DNA of 64,000 bases from Methyloprofundus sedimenti. GTDB taxonomy: Bacteria > Pseudomonadota > Gammaproteobacteria > Methylococcales > Methylomonadaceae. The translations under genes were made by a program, and so were the position numbers. Below are positions 56,073 to 64,000 of this stretch, one piece after another (positions within the stretch are counted from its first letter, which is position 1; each line of letters begins with the position of its first letter). The DNA lies in assembly GCF_002072955.1 (NCBI RefSeq), contig NZ_LPUF01000003.1, positions 124,001 to 188,000 on the forward strand, written 5' to 3'. The notes under the pieces are model-generated. The model was given only the letters and a program-made list of their open reading frames with translations, made no database searches and was not told where the DNA came from.

Positions 56073-56106
56073 GTTGGGTTGGGTAGGCTAAAGCCTACGC
56101 CCCAAC
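56073..56106. repeat. Hairpin repeat D, copy 2
   Basis: GTTGGG ... GTAGGCTAAAGCCTAC ... CCCCAAC, immediately after the prfC stop on the minus strand and probably part of its transcript end. Confidence 0.6.
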
Positions 56107-56110
56107 ATGC

Positions 56111-57706
56111 TTACAATTCACGTGTTGCACTGAATTTTATATCTGGCCAGCGCTCTTCTGTCAATTGCAAGTTAACACGACTAGACGCCAGATAAACTAA
56201 GTATCCGCCCCCATCTTTAGCTAAATTATCAAAAGCTTTTTTCTTAAATTCTTCAAATTTAGCGGGGTTGTCAGAGCTCACCCAACGGGCAGTGTTAATT
56301 GATACATTATCATAAACACATTCAACATTATATTCCGCTTTTAAGCGAAAAGCGGTTACATCAAACTGTAAAATCCCGACCGCTCCCAATATTAAGTCAT
56401 TATTTTTTAAGGGCTTGAATAATTGTGTAGCCCCTTCTTCAGTTAACTGAACCAATCCTTTTTGCAATGCCTTGCCGCGCAAAGGATCTTTTAAGACCAC
56501 ACGGCGAAACAGTTCCGGAGCAAAATATGGAATACCTGAGTATTTCAGTACTTCGCCTTCAGAAAAAGTATCGCCCACCTGGATCGTTCCGTGATTGTGT
56601 AAACCGATAATATCGCCTGAATAGGCTTCTTCAATATTTTTGCGACTATCCGCCTTAAAGGTAATCGCATTTCCAACCTGTATTTTTTTACCAATACGCA
56701 CATGATTAATTTTCATGCCTTTATCAAACTTCCCCGAACAGATGCGCAAAAATGCAATTCTATCCCGGTGCGATGGGTCCATGTTTGCCTGTACTTTAAA
56801 CACAAAGCCAGAAAAATTTTCTTCCTGTGCACTTACAAATCGTTGATCAGCCTCTCTGCCTTGAGGAGATGGCGCATAATCAGCGAAGGCATCCAGTAAT
56901 TCTAAAATACCAAAATTATTAATCGCAGAACCAAAGAAAACAGGGGTTTGTGTACCGGCTAAATACGCTTCTAAATTAAATTCGTGGCTAGCGCCTTTGA
57001 CTAATTCGATTTCTTCGCGTAATTCTTCCGCTTGATCACCTACCAGAGCATCTAACTCTGGATTATCCAAACCTTTAATGGTTTCACCCTGCATGATTTT
57101 TCCGCCATGTGTCGCACTAAACAAATGTATCGTATCTTCATACAAATGATATACACCTTTAAAACGCTTACCCATGCCTATAGGCCAGGTCATCGGAGCA
57201 CATTCAATATTGAGTACCGACTCGACTTCATCCAGTAATTCAATCGGCTCTTTTCCTTCCCGGTCCAACTTATTTATAAAGGTTAAAATCGGTGTGGTAC
57301 GCAAGCGACAGACTTCCATCAATTTAATGGTGCGATTCTCTACCCCTTTAGCGACATCAATTACCATCAAAGCTGAATCAACAGCGGTTAAGGTGCGGTA
57401 AGTATCCTCTGAGAAATCCTCATGTCCTGGTGTGTCCAGTAAGTTCATGATGGCATTTTTGTGTTCAAACTGCATCACCGAGGTAGTCACGGAAATGCCT
57501 CGCTGCTTTTCCATTTCCATCCAGTCTGAAGTCGCATGTCGGTCTGCTTTACGGCCTTTCACTGATCCCGCTTGCTGTATTGCACCACCGAATAATAATA
57601 ATTTTTCAGTTAAGGTCGTTTTACCCGCATCGGGGTGAGAGATAATGGCAAAGGTTCTGCGCTTTTTGATTTCTTTAGCGTTTATGGATTCTGATTCTTG
57701 ATTCAT
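56111..57706 (-). CDS. prfC: Peptide chain release factor 3
   Basis: GTPase that recycles RF1/RF2 from the ribosome. G1 motif [18 protein letters not shown], then the RF3-specific [15 protein letters not shown]3 [16 protein letters not shown] and G4 [11 protein letters not shown]. 531 residues, full length. Monocistronic as far as visible. Confidence 0.96.
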   Translation of the reverse strand: MNQESESINAKEIKKRRTFAIISHPDAGKTTLTEKLLLFGGAIQQAGSVKGRKADRHATSDWMEMEKQRGISVTTSVMQFEHKNAIMNLLDTPGHEDFSEDTYRTLTAVDSALMVIDVAKGVENRTIKLMEVCRLRTTPILTFINKLDREGKEPIELLDEVESVLNIECAPMTWPIGMGKRFKGVYHLYEDTIHLFSATHGGKIMQGETIKGLDNPELDALVGDQAEELREEIELVKGASHEFNLEAYLAGTQTPVFFGSAINNFGILELLDAFADYAPSPQGREADQRFVSAQEENFSGFVFKVQANMDPSHRDRIAFLRICSGKFDKGMKINHVRIGKKIQVGNAITFKADSRKNIEEAYSGDIIGLHNHGTIQVGDTFSEGEVLKYSGIPYFAPELFRRVVLKDPLRGKALQKGLVQLTEEGATQLFKPLKNNDLILGAVGILQFDVTAFRLKAEYNVECVYDNVSINTARWVSSDNPAKFEEFKKKAFDNLAKDGGGYLVYLASSRVNLQLTEERWPDIKFSATREL

Positions 57707-57859
57707 TCGTTAAATTAAGTTGATCAATTTATTATTCTAAGATTGCTTAATTTTAACTGAATTTGGGCGATGACGCATAACAGAGTATGTTGTTTTAAGC
57801 ATAACAAGGTATTAATAACCCGGAATGCAAGCGCTTTAGCGATTGTTGTAACTGCGTTA

Positions 57860-57880
57860 GAAAAAAGCTAAAGCTTTTTT
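57860..57880. terminator. Hairpin terminator, probably bidirectional
   Basis: GAAAAAAGCTAAAGCTTTTTT between prfC and the lipoprotein gene; it is downstream of the lipoprotein gene on the minus strand. Confidence 0.6.
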
Positions 57881-57930
57881 ACTCCTGTTTATTTAGTAGG
57901 AAACATGATAAACGGGCGCATTTTGTGCGG

Positions 57931-58623
57931 CTAAAGTAACGACCGGCCACAACCTATATACCTTTTATCATCTAGATCGACGGTTACACTGAAATCAAAT
58001 GATTCGCCACTCATAGTGTCCTGACAAGGTGTGCCAATAATCGTTACTAATATAGTATGGTCTTTATTAGTAACCTTAAACTCTGTTTTACGTGCTACCT
58101 GATCGATTACCGGTTCCGCTCCGGTAAACAGATACTTGTTTATTGTTTTGCCAAAAAAATCGGCAAAGATAATATTCTCGCCTTTAACTATTTCTAATAT
58201 CCAGCTTGGTTGATTACCAAGCGCTCTGAAATCAACACCATTCAATTTTGCATGCGCCCAAATTGCTTTGGCCTGATTGTTGTGGCAGTCTTCATGAATG
58301 ACTGAATCAATTTCAAGCCTGGCTACGTCTTTTTCTATCCACAAAGTCGTTTGTTTGACATTGAATTTTGCACCGAACATTGAAAACGCATGCGCTAATG
58401 TTATGCTCTGTTTCTGTCCGGAAAAAAATAACCTGGCTTGATTGTTTCCTATGTTAGCCGTAAAGCTATAGCCATCGGAACATTCGTAAACATAGGTTTT
58501 CGCTGCAACAGGTTCAACAAGCCCTAAATGCATATATTCAACCGACTCATTAAATTGTGCACATGCCGTTAAAAAAACAGATAAAAGCCATAAAACAGCA
58601 AAATTCAATTTACTAGACTTCAC
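57931..58623 (-). CDS. Lipoprotein with MliC-like and COG3650-like domains
   Basis: 230 residues with a lipobox (SVFLTAC, Cys21). The first domain (YECSDGYSFTANIGNNQARL...TTLWIEKDVARLEID) resembles the MliC lysozyme-inhibitor fold. The second (LGNQPSWILEIVKGENIIF...CQDTMSGESFDFSVTV...YIGCGRSLL) has the GNxPxW, CxDxMSG and YxGCGR motifs of COG3650 proteins. Probably outer-membrane or periplasmic. Isolated gene. Confidence 0.8.
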   Translation of the reverse strand: MKSSKLNFAVLWLLSVFLTACAQFNESVEYMHLGLVEPVAAKTYVYECSDGYSFTANIGNNQARLFFSGQKQSITLAHAFSMFGAKFNVKQTTLWIEKDVARLEIDSVIHEDCHNNQAKAIWAHAKLNGVDFRALGNQPSWILEIVKGENIIFADFFGKTINKYLFTGAEPVIDQVARKTEFKVTNKDHTILVTIIGTPCQDTMSGESFDFSVTVDLDDKRYIGCGRSLL

Positions 58624-58767
58624 ATTAATTCCTATAAAAATTATGGCATTTCCGGGGCTGATCTGAAGCGATTAAATCACCCGATCTTCGCATGAATAAC
58701 TATGTTGGTTTACTAGCCATTTTGCTAAAGACAAGTTAAGGGCGTTAACAAAAATACTGCAATGAGT

Positions 58768-59253
58768 TTACATTTTACGACGCGCATAAAGCAAAGAAAT
58801 AGACACTAAGATAATTAACGTGGCCAGGGAGATTTCCAGCACCAGAAAACTGGCTATTTTAAAATACGCAAAATCAGGGTGTACAAACCTAACTAGCCAG
58901 CCAGCGACCTCATCAGCTATTGCAGAACTATAAACCAAAGCACTCACCCATACTTTAACGAGTACTGATAAATTGGTCATAATCATCAAATGCGTCAGCG
59001 TCAATACCAGCATACCCATGGCAAACACATGAAAATGCGAAACTTCCAGCATACTCTGGTAACTTTTGGGCTGGGTAAAATCTTGTTCAGAGCCGAGATA
59101 ATAGCTAATCACTGATCCTGGGGTAAGATCCATTTTATGAAAATACATCATACCATTACTGATCCAGAGCAACAGGATGTAGCCTAAAAACATTAAAATC
59201 AGTGAATTTAATAATAGTTGGCGATTTTGCTCACCAGTGACAAAAAAGCGCAT
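58768..59253 (-). CDS. Four-helix membrane protein with conserved histidines
   Basis: 161 residues with hydrophobic segments (LLLNSLILMFLGYILLLWIS; HVFAMGMLVLTLTHLMIMTN; VSALVYSSAIADEVAGWL; FLVLEISLATLIILVSISLL). HFHVFAMGMLVLTLTHL contains three histidines on one helix, suitable for heme binding, but no heme protein family is recognised. Its start overlaps the FMN-binding gene stop by one base, so the two are translationally coupled and third/second in the Fur-box operon. Confidence 0.75.
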   Translation of the reverse strand: MRFFVTGEQNRQLLLNSLILMFLGYILLLWISNGMMYFHKMDLTPGSVISYYLGSEQDFTQPKSYQSMLEVSHFHVFAMGMLVLTLTHLMIMTNLSVLVKVWVSALVYSSAIADEVAGWLVRFVHPDFAYFKIASFLVLEISLATLIILVSISLLYARRKM

Positions 59254-59801
59254 TATTGTTTCTCTGCTATAGTCACTTGATACACGGCCAATACCTTGCG
59301 TACACTATCTATAGCAGCACGACTACTTAATGTAGCACCGGAAATGCCCTGTACTTTGGCTCTAAAACTTAGCTCATCAAGTGGTAAATTAAATAATTGC
59401 GCATACCACCGCGCTGTTGGCTGGTATTCAGGTGGTTCATGGAAAGCCAAGGTCTGCACTTGAATTAACTCCCCTTGAGGGTTTAAAACAATCAGCAAAG
59501 TTTCTGGTTTGGTGCGCACTTTATGAGATTCTATCGCGGCATAACCTAGTATTTTGCCTGCATTTTTTCCAACATAAAAGGTAAACAATGATGAATCTAG
59601 TTTAACTCGCGCTAATTGTTGAATTCTCTGCACTTCATCGTCTTTGAGAAATAACGACAAATTTTCAACCTGCGTCTCCATACCAAAAGCTAGTTCCATG
59701 GCCTCTTGTTTACTGTAATAAACTTTGGCATAAGCAGGCGTTGCCACTAATAATGACAGAATGAGAGAAAAAAACAGGCGATAACTTTTAAAAAAATTCA
59801 T
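59253..59801 (-). CDS. Periplasmic FMN-binding-domain protein
   Basis: 182 residues. Signal peptide (FFSLILSLLVATPAYA) followed by an FMN-binding domain ending in the flavinylation motif ISGATLSSRAAIDSV (Thr of SGAT is the expected attachment site used by ApbE). Such proteins carry electrons outside the cytoplasmic membrane. ApbE is not encoded in the window. Lies between the porin gene and the membrane-protein gene. Confidence 0.87.
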   Translation of the reverse strand: MNFFKSYRLFFSLILSLLVATPAYAKVYYSKQEAMELAFGMETQVENLSLFLKDDEVQRIQQLARVKLDSSLFTFYVGKNAGKILGYAAIESHKVRTKPETLLIVLNPQGELIQVQTLAFHEPPEYQPTARWYAQLFNLPLDELSFRAKVQGISGATLSSRAAIDSVRKVLAVYQVTIAEKQ

Positions 59802-60013
59802 ATTAACTCTTAGGAAGCGAGCACAAATATTTGCTCGAAATAAATATCCTTACTATTTTAGCTAAAAATTCAGTTCCTCACTCTATAAACTATTTGATCC
59901 TCCAGGAGCGTTCACCTATGAAGGTTACTACACAGAGCTGGAAACCGGAATATCACGTGTACTTGTAAGCTCTATTTATTCCCAAAAACAACCAAATTCT
60001 AAGTGCTAAATAA

Positions 60014-60074
60014 GCGGGGAAGTAGACTTCGGCCTACACAAGTTGAGCGCCATGTAGGCTAAAGCCTACTCCCC
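60014..60074. repeat. Hairpin repeat D, copy 3
   Basis: GGGGAAGTAGACTTCGGCCT AC and GTAGGCTAAAGCCTACTCCC C are imperfect arms around a short loop, in the space between porin and FMN-binding genes. It may attenuate transcription between them. Confidence 0.6.
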
Positions 60075-60105
60075 TACTATTTATACGGAAAGCAGATTTA
60101 TTTGC

Positions 60106-61533
60106 TTAAAAAATAAAACCAAATCCTACATTTACTTCATCAGGCACAGTACCCGCTTTTGCATTTCTATTACGATAATCTAATTTAATAACTACCTCAG
60201 GTATAGGTTTATAGTTAAACCCGACCTGAAAAATATCCTGGTCATACTTTAAATCATCCTTATAGCCAGTTGGCGCTGTTGCAATAGTATCAAATTTCTC
60301 ATAGCGGAAAAAAGGCGCTAAATATTGCGAAGTATTAGTAAAAATAAGCGGTAAGATATTATAAGCCACTTCAGCATAGACCCCGTAATTTGAACTACCA
60401 ATGGTTTCTTTTTTCAGTGCACTTAAAGTTGCCGCATCTCCTATATGCCCCCAGGATCCCAGAACCCGGGTCTCAAAACCATAATATTTCCATTCCATAT
60501 GCGCTTCATAAAGCTGGGTGAAAACATTAGCGTCTATTTGATCCTGCCCTGTGTTGCCTAAAAAGCTTGAAGCACCGAATGTTAAGCCAGGAAGTGCTGA
60601 AGGCGTATAGTCCAGGCGTCCTATAAAAGCCCAGTCTTCTGCAAGCGCTTTTGAGCCCTGCTGCCGTCCACCACGTATTCCCGCAGAGGTGAAACCCTCG
60701 GCATCTAAACTATCAACAGCATACATAGTATAATTCAGGTCAGGTACAATTTGTCCAAAAAGCCCTGCACCAAGACTACGCCAGGTAGTTGGAATAATAA
60801 CACGCTCTACTTCAGGACGGTTGTTACCAAAATAAAAGGGTGGTTCATGAATCAAGTTAATAAATCCCATCGGCACAAGCATTAAACCTGTACGAACGTT
60901 GACCATAGGATCAAGCAAAAAATCCAGTGTCATCATTTCAGCTGACACCGAACCATTCTTTGCAGTTGTAGAGTGCTCGAATTCTATTTCACTATTGAAA
61001 ATTATCGAATCAGTAAATTTATATCCTAAATAAAGTACTAAACGTTCAAGATCCGCATTGTCATTTTTAGAGCCTTTATCTGCAACAATGGCCTGATAGT
61101 TCATCTCGCCATACCCGCCTATTGATAAACCCTGGTCAACCTGGTAAACCTTCGATGCAGCGGGCCCTAAACCATAAGTACTTTTTAATTCCTTTTTATC
61201 AGGCAAAACCAATGCAGTGCGCATTGATTCAACAGCCTCAGTCAAAACATTTGTTTTGTGTTTTAATTCTGCAACTTCTTCATCCGTTTTCTGCTGAGAC
61301 TCAGCAATCTCGGTATCCGTTTGCGGATGCGTCTGATCCCTTTCTTGTGCTACGGGAGGAGGCGCAGCTTTTGTCTCTTCCAGCATCTTTTTCATAGCAT
61401 CAAGCTGTTCTTGCTGGGCTTCAATAATTTTCCACATTTCCTCCATGGTTTGCGGCCTTTCTGCTGCATTTACATGACTACTGAGCAACAATAATGCTAC
61501 TCCTAAACCTATTGATTGTTTAATAATATTCAT
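60106..61533 (-). CDS. Outer-membrane porin, OprP/phosphate-selective-like
   Basis: 475 residues. Signal peptide (LGVALLLLSSHVNAAE) then an N-terminal coiled coil (MEEMWKIIEAQQEQLDAMKK; TDEEVAELKHKTNVLTEAVE) and a beta-barrel with the final Phe (VNVGFGFIF) expected for outer-membrane insertion. GYGEMNYQAIVADKG and VPMGFINLIHEPPFYFGNNR blocks resemble this porin group. The solute is unknown. First gene of the operon behind a Fur box. Confidence 0.87.
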   Translation of the reverse strand: MNIIKQSIGLGVALLLLSSHVNAAERPQTMEEMWKIIEAQQEQLDAMKKMLEETKAAPPPVAQERDQTHPQTDTEIAESQQKTDEEVAELKHKTNVLTEAVESMRTALVLPDKKELKSTYGLGPAASKVYQVDQGLSIGGYGEMNYQAIVADKGSKNDNADLERLVLYLGYKFTDSIIFNSEIEFEHSTTAKNGSVSAEMMTLDFLLDPMVNVRTGLMLVPMGFINLIHEPPFYFGNNRPEVERVIIPTTWRSLGAGLFGQIVPDLNYTMYAVDSLDAEGFTSAGIRGGRQQGSKALAEDWAFIGRLDYTPSALPGLTFGASSFLGNTGQDQIDANVFTQLYEAHMEWKYYGFETRVLGSWGHIGDAATLSALKKETIGSSNYGVYAEVAYNILPLIFTNTSQYLAPFFRYEKFDTIATAPTGYKDDLKYDQDIFQVGFNYKPIPEVVIKLDYRNRNAKAGTVPDEVNVGFGFIF

Positions 61534-61587
61534 TGCCTGATTCGATAAATTTTAAAATTAGGCTAAGTATACCTACAGTCTAATTTT

Positions 61588-61606
61588 AATGCAAACGATT
61601 CTCATT
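61588..61606. promoter_or_regulatory. Fur box upstream of the porin gene
   Basis: AATGCAAACGATTCTCATT closely matches the classical 19-bp Fur site. It lies 55 bases upstream of the porin start codon. Confidence 0.72.
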
Positions 61607-62203
61607 GGCTTTGTTATTTATATATCCGATTAATACTAAAGTGTATTCCCCCTGCTTACAAGGCGCTCCAGCATTTTTTGTAGTGATTTAATATAGCAGA
61701 ACACTTAACAAACAGATCTAAGTGTCTTGATAGGTAAATAGGAGTAACGAAAATAAGCAGGAAATCAAAACCTGAACTGCTATTTGATCCAGGTCTGGCT
61801 AGCCAGCAGGCAAGCCAGGAATATACCATTATCATTTGAGTATGATGAATATGAAGCTTAAACATAAGCCGAAAGGCATAAACTGAAATAATAGCCTTAT
61901 ACAACTATGTTTCCGTAGTCTAAAAAAACATCATTATTTGAATTACGAATGTCAGAACTATACAGATGCAGCAAATCTTAATATTGGCGAACATTCTCTA
62001 AATTGGGCTATAAATCGTCTTTAGAGTATGAGCGTAAATCCCATCATAAAGGGTCTAAGAGCATGTTCTTTTACCTAATCATGTCAGTCTCGATAAAAGA
62101 TGCCATAACGCACATGGAAGGAAACGGCATAGTGTCATTTTAACCGTTAAAAATAGGAAATTGTCCCTGGTTTTACTAAACTTTGCGACAAATCCCTAGG
62201 CTG
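61607..62203. other. Intergenic gap, nothing recognised
   Basis: About 600 bases with short frames only (one of 82 codons at 61656-61904 has no family resemblance and no ribosome-binding site). No repeat shared with the rest of the window was noticed. Confidence 0.45.
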
Positions 62204-64000
62204 TCAATACAAACATCTGTCAATATAATTTCCCGCTATCCCCGTTTCCGATACTGGCTGTTCAAACCAGAAGGAAACAGGGTATTCAAAGCCCGTATTG
62301 TGCATATAATTGTACAAAGCTTTCTTTAAACCCAGGCCAAGCATTTCATGATCAGTCTCAACTGAATCGATATAATCAATATCATTTTCAGCAAATAAAA
62401 CATTTTCGTTCGCGATCAGTTCTATGCCATAAGCACCTGGATTTAATCCAACTGGACTGTGGATAGTCGCCGCAAAACGGTGCCAATAGGCGGACTGGAT
62501 ACAGCCATGCCGCATTAATTGCCTGACGTATTCTAAAGCATCGACTGTTTCCTGTTCTGTCTGACTGGGAAATCCATACATCAGATAGGCATGTACTAAA
62601 ACACCTGCATCCGCAAAGGCTTTGGTAATTCTGGCAACCTGAGCAACACTAACGCCTTTTTGCATTAAGTCTAACAGCCTATCAGAAGCGACTTCCAATC
62701 CACCGCTGATGGCAATACAACCGGAATCAGCTAATAACTGGCATTTTTCTGCTGTAAAGGTTTTTTCAAAGCGTATATTGCCCCACCAGGTGATCACGAT
62801 ATTTTGTTCTATTAATTTTGTCGCCAGGGCAAACAGCGCTTTAGGAGGTGCTGCTTCATCGACAAGATGAAACCCGGTCTGGCCTGTTGCGGCAATCATT
62901 GTTTTGATGCGCTGGATGGTAATATCAGCCCCGGCATCATCATAATGACCTATATAATCCAGACTAATATCACAAAAGCTGCATTTGGCCCAATAACAGC
63001 CATGTGCTAGGGTAATTTTATTCCAGCGGCCATCGCTCCAGATGCGATGCATAGGGTTAAGCATTTCACATAAGGACAGGTATTTATCGATTGGCAAACC
63101 ACTATAATCCGGCGTTCCTACGTCTTTTTGGGCAATATCATGTAAGTTTTTACTGGTTTTAAAAACAACCCGCCCTGCTTCTATAGTGTAGGTTCTATAC
63201 AGTTCACTGCTTTGTGCCTGTATATTTTCTAATAATGTTAATAAAGGCCGTTCGCCGTCATCAAGACAAACGTAATCTATATATTCAAACAAACGGGAGT
63301 CTTTTAAGGTACGTAATTCGGTGTTTACAAACCCCCCACCCAGGGTAATTTTAATATGCGGAGCATATTCCTTGCAGTATCTTGCTGCCTGTAATGCACC
63401 CAGCATATTTCCTGGAAACGGTACGCTAATGCCTAGTACGTCAGGGTTTTCTGCAGCGATGTATTGCTGCATAAATTGCGCAATAATTGTCTCGGTATAG
63501 CTAGGCTCAGAGGGATGTAATGCGGCATATAAATCATCAAACCGAGGATTGGAAGCGGCGAGTCGTTCTGCATAGCGTGAGACTTCAAAATGTGGATCGA
63601 CCCCATCTTTAATCACAGCTGCAATATCATTAATAAATAAAGTAGCCAGATATTTTGCCTTATCCTGAATACCCAGTGAACCAAAAGCCTGAGCTAACAC
63701 TTCACTGTTCAGCTCTTCCATTTGATACAGCGATTCAAATTGCGGGCCTTCCGGTAAAAATCGGCGTGAGGCGATACGTAAAGCTAAGCTTGGATCTTTA
63801 CCCTGCAAAAAACGAATAACAGCATCGATACATTGATAATAATCGGCATAATTCGCTAAAAAATGATAAATACTATCGGGCAAATCTTCATCATCAATAT
63901 CTGCGTAATTTGTTTCAATCTGGTTGAATAAAGATTCCAGTCCAGACCGCGACAAGATATTTAATATCAGGTCTATCGCCAAATCGCGTTGTACCGCATC
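62204..64000 (-). CDS. Cobalamin-binding radical SAM protein, 5' end outside window
   Basis: The frame is open to the right edge (residues DAVQRD precede the first TTG at 63982), so the N-terminus is cut. About 600 residues: a B12-binding domain (VLGISVPFPGNMLGALQAAR ... ITLGGGFVNTEL) followed by the radical SAM domain with Cys ligands in HGCYWAKCSFCDIS, then ISGGLEVASDRLLDLMQKGV and MYGFPSQTEQETVDAL. Class B-like enzymes of this layout act as methylases or carry out other chemistry; the substrate is unknown. Confidence 0.88.
   Translation of the reverse strand, partial: DAVQRDLAIDLILNILSRSGLESLFNQIETNYADIDDEDLPDSIYHFLANYADYYQCIDAVIRFLQGKDPSLALRIASRRFLPEGPQFESLYQMEELNSEVLAQAFGSLGIQDKAKYLATLFINDIAAVIKDGVDPHFEVSRYAERLAASNPRFDDLYAALHPSEPSYTETIIAQFMQQYIAAENPDVLGISVPFPGNMLGALQAARYCKEYAPHIKITLGGGFVNTELRTLKDSRLFEYIDYVCLDDGERPLLTLLENIQAQSSELYRTYTIEAGRVVFKTSKNLHDIAQKDVGTPDYSGLPIDKYLSLCEMLNPMHRIWSDGRWNKITLAHGCYWAKCSFCDISLDYIGHYDDAGADITIQRIKTMIAATGQTGFHLVDEAAPPKALFALATKLIEQNIVITWWGNIRFEKTFTAEKCQLLADSGCIAISGGLEVASDRLLDLMQKGVSVAQVARITKAFADAGVLVHAYLMYGFPSQTEQETVDALEYVRQLMRHGCIQSAYWHRFAATIHSPVGLNPGAYGIELIANENVLFAENDIDYIDSVETDHEMLGLGLKKALYNYMHNTGFEYPVSFWFEQPVSETGIAGNYIDRCLY

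Overview
The window looks like a piece of a mesophilic, AT-rich gammaproteobacterial chromosome that fixes nitrogen. Gene content (nifB-fdxN-nifO-nifQ, nifF, an lrv-type Fe-S repeat protein, type III glutamine synthetase, ETF/ETF-QO with ferredoxin-NADP reductase, glycogen phosphorylase) resembles Methylobacter/Methylomonas-like methanotrophs. No methane or methanol oxidation gene is present, so that placement is an inference. The nitrogenase structural genes are not in the window.

Layout. 1-6.8 kb: end of a FUSC transporter, murI, a cold-shock protein with a membrane tail, a broken corA and an MscS-type channel. 7-12.6 kb: ETF-QO and a LysR regulator, divergent from etfB-etfA-fpr. 13-21.5 kb: glgP, a transglutaminase-like protein, an IS66-family element with an amber codon in its transposase, and ftsH. 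21.6-26.9 kb: an eight-gene nif operon (nifB, fdxN, nifO, flavodiiron protein, two 2Fe-2S ferredoxins, nifQ, a small unknown protein) behind a sigma-54 promoter and two NifA-type sites. 27-37.5 kb: a DUF2126 amidoligase-like protein, a DUF1704 HExxH protein, glnN with its own sigma-54 promoter, an AAA ATPase, selO and an Fe-S oxidoreductase. 38-44.7 kb: an accessory stretch with an IS30 insertion that splits an unknown gene, cytochrome b561, higBA and a RES-domain protein flanked by about 94-bp direct repeats. 44.9-49 kb: two more operons with NifA/sigma-54 signals (three-gene cluster with a GST; nifF-lrv-aldo/keto reductase). 49.3-64 kb: a VOC/HPPD-like protein, yceI, tRNA-Ser, hemN, prfC, a lipoprotein, a Fur-box-controlled porin/FMN-binding/membrane-protein operon, and a cobalamin-binding radical SAM protein cut by the window edge.

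The intergenic DNA is rich in decayed mobile DNA. A roughly 170-bp MITE has two copies that each show an 8-bp target duplication; one copy splits a Tn3-type resolvase gene whose reading frame is restored when the MITE is removed. Three further repeat families, fragments of IS110, IS4-like and resolvase genes, a long palindrome and a solitary IS66-type end were also found. The three nif transcription units share promoter architecture, which ties several uncharacterised proteins to nitrogen fixation. The Fur-controlled operon is the other candidate for a poorly described system.
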